Source of the DNA: a bacterium
GTDB lineage: Bacteria > JAMCPX01
NCBI GenBank assembly: GCA_021792615.1
Contig: JAJYUJ010000016.1
Location: 1 to 58,790, forward strand
Reading direction: 5' to 3'
DNA: 58,790 nt
Every line of letters starts with the position of its first letter. The stretch's first letter is position 1. Positions 18,966-27,119 of this stretch are shown piece by piece. The position numbers and the translations under genes were made by a program. A model generated the notes under the pieces. It did not search any database, was not told the DNA's origin, and worked only from the letters and a program-made list of their open reading frames with translations.

Positions 18966-19073
18966 TGCTTACCGCATGATAAAGCCCTGCCAAGTATGAC
19001 CGGTATTCGACGATATTAGTTAATTCGAAAATGCAATAAGGAAGTTTACTTTTTCGATCAATTCCTCGATCGC

Positions 19074-19147
19074 AAAACCCCCTTATTCCCCTTTGACAGG
19101 GGGGAAGTCAGCCCCTGATAAGGGGCAAGGTGGTTAAAACGGGGTTT
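19074..19147. repeat. Nested palindromic intergenic element
   Basis: Outer inverted repeat AAACCCC (19075) / GGGGTTT (19147) encloses CCCCT-TTGAC-AGGGG and a perfect GCCCCT-GATA-AGGGGC hairpin. It resembles the C/G-run palindromic repeats common between genes of many bacteria. It may also terminate the convergent GH31 gene. Genome copies cannot be counted from here. The rest of 18966-19251 holds nothing else recognised. Confidence 0.45.
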
Positions 19148-19251
19148 GTATACCCTGTATGGTTTCCTTATCGGATTGCAGAGTATCAATGGCTTGCACA
19201 TGGGTATCTTTTGGGGATTACCCCACGGACGTGATATGGGTCAGAGGGTAA

Positions 19252-21279
19252 TCACTGCTTTACAAACACCGGTATGGTCCCGATGGTCGCAGGGTAGCCA
19301 ATCAGTGTTGTCGGCCCTGTAAATGTACCGCCGGTAAAGTAGTCTGCCCATATGCCTGCAGGGAGGTAAACGTTCCTCGATGATACCCCTTGCGTGACAA
19401 CAGGGCACACGAGATACGTATCCCCGAGCAGAAATTCATCGCTTATGGTATAGGTGTTTTGGTCAGCTGGGTAGTCAAAGAACAACGGCTTGACCATGGG
19501 CATACCTGATTGTGCGGAGCTCTGTGCAAGGTTGAGCATGTATGTTGTCAGTGACTGATGTATGCCTGCATAATATCTGGAAATGTCCGTTGTAGTCTGC
19601 GTTGAATAACCCGCTATACGTGCATCCCACGGCACCATAGAAAACTGCATGAGCGGCATAAACGCATTCATTTCGACCCATCGAATGTAGAGCTCCGAAC
19701 TTGGCCAGCCTGTGTAGCCGTTACCGCCGATCATGTCCGGCAGTACAAACGGATAACCGGCCATTTCCATGGAAAACATCTGCGGCACGACCGATGCCAG
19801 CCCGTTGTCAGCGCTCCAGATAGAGTCCTTGTCGTACTCCCGCATGATCTGGCCGTCATCCTGAGCAAACCAGCCCGACCTGAATTCCATTGCAGGTACA
19901 TGCTTGTTGATCGTTATATAATAATCGGAAAACTCGTTTGGCGAAAGATATCCTGTGGTAACCCCGTCAAGCGGAAACCAGTTTGCTTCGCCTGCATCGA
20001 ATTTAAAGCCGTCAATACCATCTTTTGCTACGATAGTACCGAGCAGACCTGACCACCAGTTCATGACAACAGGGTCCGCAAAGTTGATAAGCCCTGCCTC
20101 CTTTGTTCCGAAGGTATCCCACCAAGCTATGAGTGAAACGCCGCCGCTTTTTGACTGGATAAAATAGGGCTCTGTCGAGGCGTTAAAGTTCGAGGAGTTA
20201 TTATCGACAAAAGGCGGCACCCACAGGGAGACGGTAAATCCCAGTGCGTGGAGCTGGTCTGTCATTGCTTTTGGGTCCGGAAACTTTGCCGGGTCGAACG
20301 CGGTGTCGCCCCAGTTTTTCTGCCACTTGTCGTCGATCTCCAGGATCGAATGGGGAAAGCCGAGACTCGTTATACTCTGTGCAAGGCCGAGGACATTTGA
20401 CTGGTCTATCCCGTAAAGGTATTCAGCCCATGTTGACCATACGGGACCCTGGAACATTTCAGGCGCAGGAAGGCTTACCGGCTTCCACGCCTTTTTATAG
20501 GTGAAGTTTGTAGAGATCCAATCCTGATAGGTTGAAGGTATGTTATTGTCAACGAGGATGTAATACGAAAATTGGTTCGAGTTTCCGGTGAGCGCGAATA
20601 TGCCGTTGCCCATGCTCATACACATCGGACCGTAGCTGTCGACAAACACGCCTGCCCCGTTCGATGTCAGCCACAGGGGGGTTGTCAGGTTGTTCTGATC
20701 GGCTGTTTCGAGCGGGCATCTGGTGTAGTTTCCGGTTTCAAGAGGAAACCACTGCTGGCCTATTTCCGTGGTCCCGTCTACCGGGTTGAGATAGTTGCCG
20801 AGCTCCCCCTGCCCATACCAATGTCCCGAAGCCGATGTCGAAAACGCATCTCCGATATTTTGAACAGCGCTATTCTGGCTTGAAACAGTTACCTTTATCA
20901 TTTTAGTCGATAGGAGAAAATTGTATGTTATCCATCCGGCCTGATTACTGTGAAGGTAGACATTTGCACCGTTGGACGTAAGGTTATAGCCCGCTGCAGA
21001 GAATGTGCACGCGTACGTGTTGTTCAGTGCGTAGCTGCCGGTGGCACTGACAGCCGATGATGCGGTACAGGGGATTGAAGCGAGGACAATGCGTCCCTGT
21101 GACGTTACCGTAAAATTGTACGGAGCGCGGTTTATGGTAAGCGTATAGTTTGCATTTGTCAGGACAAGCGAGGCATCCATGGGTTTAAAACTTAATCCGC
21201 TGCTCTTGCTTCCGCATCCTATGGTCGTTGACAATAAAAATAAGCCCGCTGTCAATAGCTTTATTCCATGCTTTCCCAT
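19252..21279 (-). CDS. Glycoside hydrolase family 31-type lipoprotein
   Basis: Probable exported alpha-glycosidase, 675 aa. A lipoprotein signal ends at STTIGC. An N-terminal beta-sandwich is followed by a TIM barrel with GH31-like blocks: LEIDDKWQ, VSLWVPPF, GIDGFKFDAGEANW (candidate nucleophile Asp near residue 425), PFVLPDMIGGNGY and RWVEMNAFMPLMQF. The FKFDAGE form recalls the MYORG branch of GH31 more than classical alpha-glucosidases (recollection, not a search). The second ATG (21279) is preferred because AAGGATGG lies 8 bp upstream; the ATG at 21291 touches that site. Substrate unknown. It is divergent from the thiolase gene. Confidence 0.8.
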   Translation of the reverse strand: MGKHGIKLLTAGLFLLSTTIGCGSKSSGLSFKPMDASLVLTNANYTLTINRAPYNFTVTSQGRIVLASIPCTASSAVSATGSYALNNTYACTFSAAGYNLTSNGANVYLHSNQAGWITYNFLLSTKMIKVTVSSQNSAVQNIGDAFSTSASGHWYGQGELGNYLNPVDGTTEIGQQWFPLETGNYTRCPLETADQNNLTTPLWLTSNGAGVFVDSYGPMCMSMGNGIFALTGNSNQFSYYILVDNNIPSTYQDWISTNFTYKKAWKPVSLPAPEMFQGPVWSTWAEYLYGIDQSNVLGLAQSITSLGFPHSILEIDDKWQKNWGDTAFDPAKFPDPKAMTDQLHALGFTVSLWVPPFVDNNSSNFNASTEPYFIQSKSGGVSLIAWWDTFGTKEAGLINFADPVVMNWWSGLLGTIVAKDGIDGFKFDAGEANWFPLDGVTTGYLSPNEFSDYYITINKHVPAMEFRSGWFAQDDGQIMREYDKDSIWSADNGLASVVPQMFSMEMAGYPFVLPDMIGGNGYTGWPSSELYIRWVEMNAFMPLMQFSMVPWDARIAGYSTQTTTDISRYYAGIHQSLTTYMLNLAQSSAQSGMPMVKPLFFDYPADQNTYTISDEFLLGDTYLVCPVVTQGVSSRNVYLPAGIWADYFTGGTFTGPTTLIGYPATIGTIPVFVKQ

Positions 21280-21327
21280 ATCTGTACCCATCCTTTTGGA
21301 GAATTATATCATTATGAGAGCCCGGTT

Positions 21328-21358
21328 GTCCAGTGGAGAAATTGAGAAAACACTGGAC
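21328..21358. promoter_or_regulatory. Inverted repeat between divergent GH31 and thiolase genes
   Basis: GTCCAGTG and CACTGGAC, perfect 8-bp arms 15 bp apart, lie between the two divergent starts, 49 bp behind the GH31 start and 51 bp before the thiolase ATG. It could be an operator or a small hairpin. No regulator gene is nearby. Confidence 0.35.
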
Positions 21359-21408
21359 ATGCCGACGATAAATTGATAATAAAATCAAAAACAAAAGGGA
21401 GGTTATGT

Positions 21409-22596
21409 ATGAATAAAGGACCGAAGGACGCGGTTATCGTAGCTGCTGCAAGAACGGCAATAGCACGGGCAAACAAGGGTAGTCTTATAAATGTCAGGGC
21501 TGATGATTTCGGAGCAATTGTTGTAAAAGAGGTTGTAAAAAGGACCCCGAAACTGAATCCGAAAGAAATAGAGGATCTTGTTGTCGGCTGTGCGATGACA
21601 GAGGGCGAGCAGGGATTAAACGTGGGAAGGGTGATCGGCATACTTGCCGGTTTACCAATAGATGTACCTGCTGCAACCCTGAACAGGTTTTGCTCATCGA
21701 GCCTTGAAGCGATAAACTTCATAGCACTGCGCATCATGGCAGGTTTTATCGATGCAGGTATCGGCGCAGGTATCGAGAGTATGTCTCACATACCCATGGG
21801 CGGTTTGAATCCCGATAAGGCACTGAATATCCCGTTGTTAAACGATATCCAGGAAGGGAAGCAGCCCAATGTCTATATAACCATGGGGCAGACAGCAGAG
21901 AATGTTGCGGTCGAGTATAAGATATCGAGAGAGGACCAGGACAAGTTTGCGTATGAAAGCCACATGAAGGCTGTAAAGGCTATCAAGGCCGGTTTGTTTA
22001 AAAAGGAGATCATCGGTATCAATGCACCCCAGGCAGACGGTTCAACGAAGTTTTTCGATACGGACGAATGTCCGAGAGAGAACACGTCTCTTGAAAAACT
22101 TGCAACACTCATGCCTGCATTCTCTGAAACAGGATCGGTAACAGCGGGGAATTCAAGTCCGCTCAATGACGGGGCTGGCGCGGTGATGATTATGTCCCGG
22201 GAAAAAGCAAAGTCGCTCGGGATCGAGCCGCTTGCAACAATACGGGGAATGGCTGTTGCAGGGGTGAAGCCTGAGCTTATGGGCATAGGACCTATATACG
22301 CCGTCAGAAAATTACTCTCAAAGGCCAAGCTCACCATAAAGGATATCGGCGTAGTCGAGCTGAATGAGGCATTCGCTTCCCAGTCACTCGCTGTTGCGAG
22401 GGAGCTTGCTATACCGTTGGAGAAGCTCAACCCGAGAGGCGGCGCATTGGCAATTGGCCATCCGCTCGGTGCAACCGGTGCGAGGATCATGACGACACTG
22501 GTGCATGAAATGACGGACAACAACATAGATTTCGGTATTGAGACCATGTGCGTTGGAGGCGGGATGGGCGTTGCTACACTGGTAGAAAGAGGGTAA
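21409..22596 (+). CDS. Acetyl-CoA acyltransferase (thiolase)
   Basis: Thiolase, 395 aa, cleaving 3-ketoacyl-CoA or condensing two acetyl-CoA. The acyl-accepting cysteine lies in LNRFCSSSLEAI (near residue 90), the catalytic His in GHPLGATGAR, and the second Cys in CVGGGMGVA. The ATG at 21409 follows GGGAGG by 6 bp; upstream in-frame codons lack a site. It stands alone with its own terminator. With the dehydrogenase, crotonase and acyl-CoA dehydrogenase at 48990-51966 it could complete a beta-oxidation or butyrate-type cycle (inference). Whether it is degradative or biosynthetic cannot be told from motifs alone. Confidence 0.93.
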   Translation: MNKGPKDAVIVAAARTAIARANKGSLINVRADDFGAIVVKEVVKRTPKLNPKEIEDLVVGCAMTEGEQGLNVGRVIGILAGLPIDVPAATLNRFCSSSLEAINFIALRIMAGFIDAGIGAGIESMSHIPMGGLNPDKALNIPLLNDIQEGKQPNVYITMGQTAENVAVEYKISREDQDKFAYESHMKAVKAIKAGLFKKEIIGINAPQADGSTKFFDTDECPRENTSLEKLATLMPAFSETGSVTAGNSSPLNDGAGAVMIMSREKAKSLGIEPLATIRGMAVAGVKPELMGIGPIYAVRKLLSKAKLTIKDIGVVELNEAFASQSLAVARELAIPLEKLNPRGGALAIGHPLGATGARIMTTLVHEMTDNNIDFGIETMCVGGGMGVATLVERG

Positions 22597-22617
22597 GAAG
22601 AGAAAACTTATATTCAG

Positions 22618-22648
22618 AAAGGCGTGGCTTTTGTCCACGCCTTTTTTT
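22618..22648 (+). terminator. Rho-independent terminator after the thiolase
   Basis: Stem AAAGGCGTGG / CCACGCCTTT with 7-base loop CTTTTGT and a run of seven T. A clear terminator, 22 bp after the stop. Confidence 0.9.
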
Positions 22649-22658
22649 ATGTGCAGTA

Positions 22659-22670
22659 CAGTGCGCACTG
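22659..22670. promoter_or_regulatory. 12-bp perfect palindrome upstream of the glycyl radical enzyme
   Basis: CAGTGCGCACTG lies about 97 bp before the -35 box of the next gene. It could bind a dimeric regulator; no more can be said. Confidence 0.25.
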
Positions 22671-22766
22671 ACAGAGAAGTAATCCACGCAGTATAGGTTA
22701 AAAGCATTGCAAACCTTCTGCGGGTTTTAGCCTGCTGGAACGCTATCCGTACTGGTTTTTTGGAGC

Positions 22767-22794
22767 TTGACATGACCTGTCCTTGCTTTATAAT
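22767..22794 (+). promoter_or_regulatory. Consensus sigma-70 promoter
   Basis: TTGACA (22767-22772) and TATAAT (22789-22794), both perfect, 16 bp apart. The start site would fall near 22801, giving a leader of only ~13 nt that is almost entirely Shine-Dalgarno (AAGGGGAGGG) before the ATG at 22815. Confidence 0.8.
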
Positions 22795-22814
22795 CTGCTG
22801 AAGGGGAGGGACAG

Positions 22815-25394
22815 ATGGCTACACAGACTTTGTTGCAAGATCGCAGCCATAGAGCCGGGGGACTCGATCCCAGGATAGCGAGATTGAAACAGCGCTATCA
22901 TACCGCACCGTATGAGATTTGCATATCAAGGGCGCTTAACTTCACGCGCTCATATAAAGAGACGGAAGGTATGGACCCTAACCTCCGCAATGCCTTTGCA
23001 TTAAAGCGTACGCTGGAAAACCAGAAGATATTCATAGTGCCCGATGAGTACCTTGCAGGCAGTAAAACCGAGAAGTTTCTTGCCGCCCCGTTGTCCGTGG
23101 AACGGGGGGATTTTCTGAGGATATTACAACTGGAGATGGACATACTGCACCTCAAGCACAGGCCGTTTTTTATATCGGATGAGGACAGAAAGGCATTCCA
23201 GAACGAGATCGTTCCGTACTGGGATGGCAGGACCCTGAGGGACCACAAGTCAAGGCATTGGGACGAAGATGGTATAATCGATATAAAACCCGGTCTGGCA
23301 GAGCATCCGCGCAATATCCTGAGGATGATAAAGTTCGGGAAATATGTCGGACATAAAGGCCTGCGTAAGATTCAGGGTGCAAACAGAGACGTACCGCTTA
23401 CTGTGGGGAGAATAAAAGCTTTCCATAAACTCAGGCACGAGCTTGCGAACAATAACCCTACGCCCGCAGTGTTTGTCTTCGACGTACAGGGGCATTTAAG
23501 CCTCGGCATAGACAAGGTTGTTTCCGGCGGTATGCAGGCGATCATCGATCAGGCGAAACAACGGTTGAAACAGCTTGAAGTCTCAGGTGACGGCAATGAA
23601 ACAGGCCGCAGCTTTCTGGGTGCCGTTATCATAAGTCTTGAATCAGCCATACGGTATGCGGGACGCTTTGCAGCGCTTGCAAATACCATGAAAGGGCAGA
23701 CACAGGATGAAAAAGAGCGGGCACGTCTTGATACGATTACACGGAATCTGGCCAATGTACCTGCGAACAGTCCGCGGACATTTCATGAAGCAATCCAATC
23801 GGCATGGTTTGCCGAGGTGGTCGGAGAGATTCAGTACGGCACACACGACGTGTTTGCAGCAGGCAGGGCAGACCAGTATCTTTACCCTTATTACAGGAAG
23901 GACAGAGAGCAGGGTACCCTGACAAAAGAACAGGCAATGGCACTGATCCAGGAATTCTTTTTAAAGCTCGAAGCGAATGTGGAACCCATACCCGAGATAG
24001 GCATGGAAACGAACGGTGTTTACGGTAACAGCCAGCATGTAGTAACCATAGGAGGCCAGACACCGGAAGGGCAGGATGCTACAAATGAGCTTTCCTACCT
24101 TATCCTCGATGCTTATGAGCAGATGAAGGGTGCGGTAAACCAGCTTGCGGTAAGGATACATGAAAATACGCCGCATGAGTTCCTGCGCCGCACCATAGAG
24201 GTATTCAGGCAGGCAAACGGCATTGCAATCTATAACGACACATCCATTATCAAGGGGTTGATCAACGACGGTATGAGCGAGGAAGATGCAAGGGACTACG
24301 TCGTGGTCGGATGCATCGAGATCACGGGACAATCTGACACGCACGGCTGCGTCGGCGGGTACGAGATGGTCCTGCCTTCCGTGCTGCTTCTTACGCTCTC
24401 GCGCGGCAAGTACCCTCCTCCGTTCATCGGGCAGATGAAGGGCTATGACTCCGGTGACCCGGCGGGGTTGAGGTCGTTCGATCATTTTATAAGCGCCTTC
24501 CGGAGACAGCTTACACATCAGCTCGAGGTACTGGTAAGCGCGGCTGCCGGTAAAGACCAGGCTTATAAGGACATGCTTCCGGCTCCCTATGTGTCGGCGC
24601 TGATGGACGATGCCGTTGAAAAAGCTGCCGATATAACCGCAGGAGGTGCACGGTATGATTTCACGTCGATAGATATTCGGGGGCTTGCAACGCTTGTAGA
24701 TTCCATTATGGCGATCAAGACATTCGTTTATGACAGGAAGGAATTTACACTCAGGAAATTTATCGATATATGCTCGAGAAACTTTAAGGGCAACGAGGTC
24801 CTCAGACAGCGTATAATCCATGATGTGCCGAAGTATGGTACAAACAATGATGAAGCAGACAGTATGACGTTGCAGGTGCTGAACTGGGTCTACGAGGAAG
24901 CTTTGAAGCACCGGAATATACGGGGCGGCAAGTTCAGACCGTGTTATTACTCGTACGGAAACCATGTTATAGACGGCATTATGCTCGGAGCAACGCCAGA
25001 CGGCAGGCTTTCGGGCGAGCCCATTTCAAACGGTGTGTCCATAAGCAATATGATAGAATCCGCATCCGGTCCGGCTGCCGTCATGGCGAGTATCGCAAAA
25101 ATCCCGTCTTATCAGACATCGGCTGGTCTGTCCCTGAACATGCGTTTCCATCCGTCATATATAGATACCGAGCAGGGGCTCGAAACATTTGCCGGTATGA
25201 TCCGCACATACTTCGGTCTTGGAGGCATGCACATCCAGCCGAATATCGTTTCGACCGAGACCCTGCGCGATGCACAACTCCATCCTGAGAACTACAGGGA
25301 CCTTATCGTCAAGGTGGCAGGCTATTCTGCGTACTTCGTGGACCTCGGCAGATCCATCCAGGAAGATATTATAAACAGGTATGAGTACCGGTGA
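22815..25394 (+). CDS. Glycyl radical enzyme, dehydratase/lyase (CxE) class
   Basis: Oxygen-sensitive radical enzyme, 859 aa. The catalytic Cys lies in VVVGCIEITGQ (C500) with Glu at +2 (E502); this CxE pattern marks the eliminating group (glycerol, diol and hydroxyproline dehydratases, choline and isethionate lyases) and differs from the Cys-Cys of pyruvate formate-lyase. The glycyl radical site is KVAGYSAYFVDLG (G836, 24 residues from the end). The substrate cannot be read from the sequence. No microcompartment shell gene is near, so it is probably cytosolic and not compartment-borne. Its activase follows 56 bp downstream. A perfect sigma-70 promoter stands in front. Confidence 0.93.
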   Translation: MATQTLLQDRSHRAGGLDPRIARLKQRYHTAPYEICISRALNFTRSYKETEGMDPNLRNAFALKRTLENQKIFIVPDEYLAGSKTEKFLAAPLSVERGDFLRILQLEMDILHLKHRPFFISDEDRKAFQNEIVPYWDGRTLRDHKSRHWDEDGIIDIKPGLAEHPRNILRMIKFGKYVGHKGLRKIQGANRDVPLTVGRIKAFHKLRHELANNNPTPAVFVFDVQGHLSLGIDKVVSGGMQAIIDQAKQRLKQLEVSGDGNETGRSFLGAVIISLESAIRYAGRFAALANTMKGQTQDEKERARLDTITRNLANVPANSPRTFHEAIQSAWFAEVVGEIQYGTHDVFAAGRADQYLYPYYRKDREQGTLTKEQAMALIQEFFLKLEANVEPIPEIGMETNGVYGNSQHVVTIGGQTPEGQDATNELSYLILDAYEQMKGAVNQLAVRIHENTPHEFLRRTIEVFRQANGIAIYNDTSIIKGLINDGMSEEDARDYVVVGCIEITGQSDTHGCVGGYEMVLPSVLLLTLSRGKYPPPFIGQMKGYDSGDPAGLRSFDHFISAFRRQLTHQLEVLVSAAAGKDQAYKDMLPAPYVSALMDDAVEKAADITAGGARYDFTSIDIRGLATLVDSIMAIKTFVYDRKEFTLRKFIDICSRNFKGNEVLRQRIIHDVPKYGTNNDEADSMTLQVLNWVYEEALKHRNIRGGKFRPCYYSYGNHVIDGIMLGATPDGRLSGEPISNGVSISNMIESASGPAAVMASIAKIPSYQTSAGLSLNMRFHPSYIDTEQGLETFAGMIRTYFGLGGMHIQPNIVSTETLRDAQLHPENYRDLIVKVAGYSAYFVDLGRSIQEDIINRYEYR

Positions 25395-25450
25395 TGCATT
25401 AATGCTGAACATGCAGGGGCAAGCACTGTCCCTGCAACCGTATAATAACC

Positions 25451-26374
25451 ATGACACAACATATCCAGAAAAATGGTGCTGATTCCCTCATGGGAAGAAT
25501 CTTCGACATAGCGCGGGCGTGCGTCCATGACGGACCCGGACTACGGACCGTGATTTATCTGAAAGGATGCCACCTTGACTGTCCGTGGTGTCATAACATG
25601 GAAGGTAAATCCTTTGAGCAGGAATTCTCTTTTGATGAAAACCGGTGCATAGCAAGGACGGTAAATCACAAGGCATGCACAATCGATTGTCCGTTAAAAG
25701 ATAATAAACCCGCCCATACCGGTAATGAAGTTTATGCGCGGATTGCAGGTTTTTGTCCTTCAAAGGCAGTGAAGCTTGCCGGCAGGGACTACACCGTTGG
25801 TACTCTCGTTGAGGAGATCATGAAAGATGCTGTCTTCTTAAAGCAGGCCAATGGAGGCGTGACATTTTCAGGCGGAGAACCCATGGCACAGCATGAGTTC
25901 CTCTTTGCATGCGCGGATGTACTGAGGGTAAAAGGCTTTCATCTTGCCATGGAAACATCGGGCTTTTGGAACGGTAGTCTTCTAAAAGACGTTATAAAAA
26001 GATTTGATTTAATCTTGTTCGACCTCAAACATGGAGATCCTGACAAATACAAAAGATCTACCGGTGCCGACAATAAAGCGGTACTCGGCAACCTTGTGCA
26101 GCTGCTCGAAACAAATACCGGACTTGAATTGAGGATCACGCTTGTCCCGGGATTCAATGACAGCAACGAAGACATCAAGGCCATCACAGACTTTTTAAAA
26201 ACCTTAAGACGCATACCTCCGGTAAGACTGCTACTCTTTCACAGGCTTGCAGCAGCCAAGCAGGCCATGTTCAGGCGCGACTACCCCTATGCCAAGATTC
26301 CTCTCCTGCCTGCCCATAGGCTTTCAGAGGTAGCATTGATGTTGCAGGATGCGGGCATAAAGTTGTGCGGATGA
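25451..26374 (+). CDS. Glycyl radical enzyme activase (radical SAM)
   Basis: Generates the glycyl radical on the upstream enzyme by S-adenosylmethionine cleavage. Of 307 aa, the radical-SAM motif is GCHLDCPWCHN (CxxxCxxC, about residues 40-47). An inserted cluster region carries four more cysteines (C-IARTVNHKA-C-TID-C, then F-C-PSKA), fewer than in two-cluster ferredoxin inserts, so one extra [4Fe-4S] cluster is likely. The SAM-binding GGVTFSGGEPM block is intact. ATG 25451 has no clear Shine-Dalgarno; an ATG at 25490 (MGRIFDIARAC) is the alternative start. It is probably in one operon with the preceding gene. Confidence 0.93.
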   Translation: MTQHIQKNGADSLMGRIFDIARACVHDGPGLRTVIYLKGCHLDCPWCHNMEGKSFEQEFSFDENRCIARTVNHKACTIDCPLKDNKPAHTGNEVYARIAGFCPSKAVKLAGRDYTVGTLVEEIMKDAVFLKQANGGVTFSGGEPMAQHEFLFACADVLRVKGFHLAMETSGFWNGSLLKDVIKRFDLILFDLKHGDPDKYKRSTGADNKAVLGNLVQLLETNTGLELRITLVPGFNDSNEDIKAITDFLKTLRRIPPVRLLLFHRLAAAKQAMFRRDYPYAKIPLLPAHRLSEVALMLQDAGIKLCG

Positions 26375-26438
26375 ACGGGATGCCCGCATAGAAACGGGAT
26401 TTAAGTCCTCTCCTTTAAAACGCATTTTTCGGGTTAGT

Positions 26439-26978
26439 TTAAATTATTTTGTTTTCCCGGGTGTATTGCTCGAGTCCTTTGATAAGGGCGGTGAAATTCG
26501 ACTTTAACAGGGAAAGGATAATATTGAGAAACTCATCTACTATTTTTTTTCTCATGATAGTGGGTACGACGATAACAAACGGATATTGTTCCAGATTTAT
26601 TTGAAGGTCTCCGTTAAACTTGATTATCGTATACCTGCCGTCCGTAGAGTAGGAGTCCTGCCCGTGTGCGTTAAATTGACCTTGAAAGATGAATGGTTCA
26701 TAACTCCAGGTACAAACATATTCGCTTTTAGACCATTCGCCCCTGTCAAGCCATGCAATGCCGTCCAGCTTTATAAATTGGCTTATGGAAGGCGGCAGTA
26801 TGTTTTTACTCTGCCATTTATTGACGGTGTAGACCCTGTCTTCTGCCTCTTTTCTTTCGACCAATTCTATACTGGATACATCCGGCAGGTATTTGGCGAG
26901 TTTGTAGAGATTGTCCCGCAGGGTTTCATACACGATGTTGATCGGTATCTCAGTCTTTAACGAATACTCAAAATGCAC
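26439..26978 (-). CDS. Hypothetical protein, possibly SRPBCC/START-like
   Basis: 179 aa, cytosolic by appearance (no signal or membrane segment). The pattern of an N-terminal strand (FEYSLKTEIPI), a helix, then alternating strands (TIIKFNGDLQINLEQYPFVIV) and a long C-terminal helix (VDEFLNIILSLLKSNFTALIKGLEQY) suits a helix-grip START-like fold, but no diagnostic motif was found. GTG start with GGGAGGGG 6-7 bp upstream. It converges on the radical-SAM activase and is transcribed separately from it. Confidence 0.7.
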   Translation of the reverse strand: MHFEYSLKTEIPINIVYETLRDNLYKLAKYLPDVSSIELVERKEAEDRVYTVNKWQSKNILPPSISQFIKLDGIAWLDRGEWSKSEYVCTWSYEPFIFQGQFNAHGQDSYSTDGRYTIIKFNGDLQINLEQYPFVIVVPTIMRKKIVDEFLNIILSLLKSNFTALIKGLEQYTRENKII

Positions 26979-27119
26979 TCGTTTCCCCTCCCTCTTTGCT
27001 TTCTATCACTACTTTCTATTAAGTCAAACAGACGTCCGCTCTGTAAACCTGTTGAATGCCGGTATCTGACACAGGCTTATCGTTCATTGCATAAACCTCT
27101 CATGTATGACTCTGTTATT

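Noticed and set aside
22815-25394. Pyruvate formate-lyase (pflB)
   Set aside because: The active site is GCIE, not Cys-Cys; the activase also differs from the PFL type by its extra cysteine insert.
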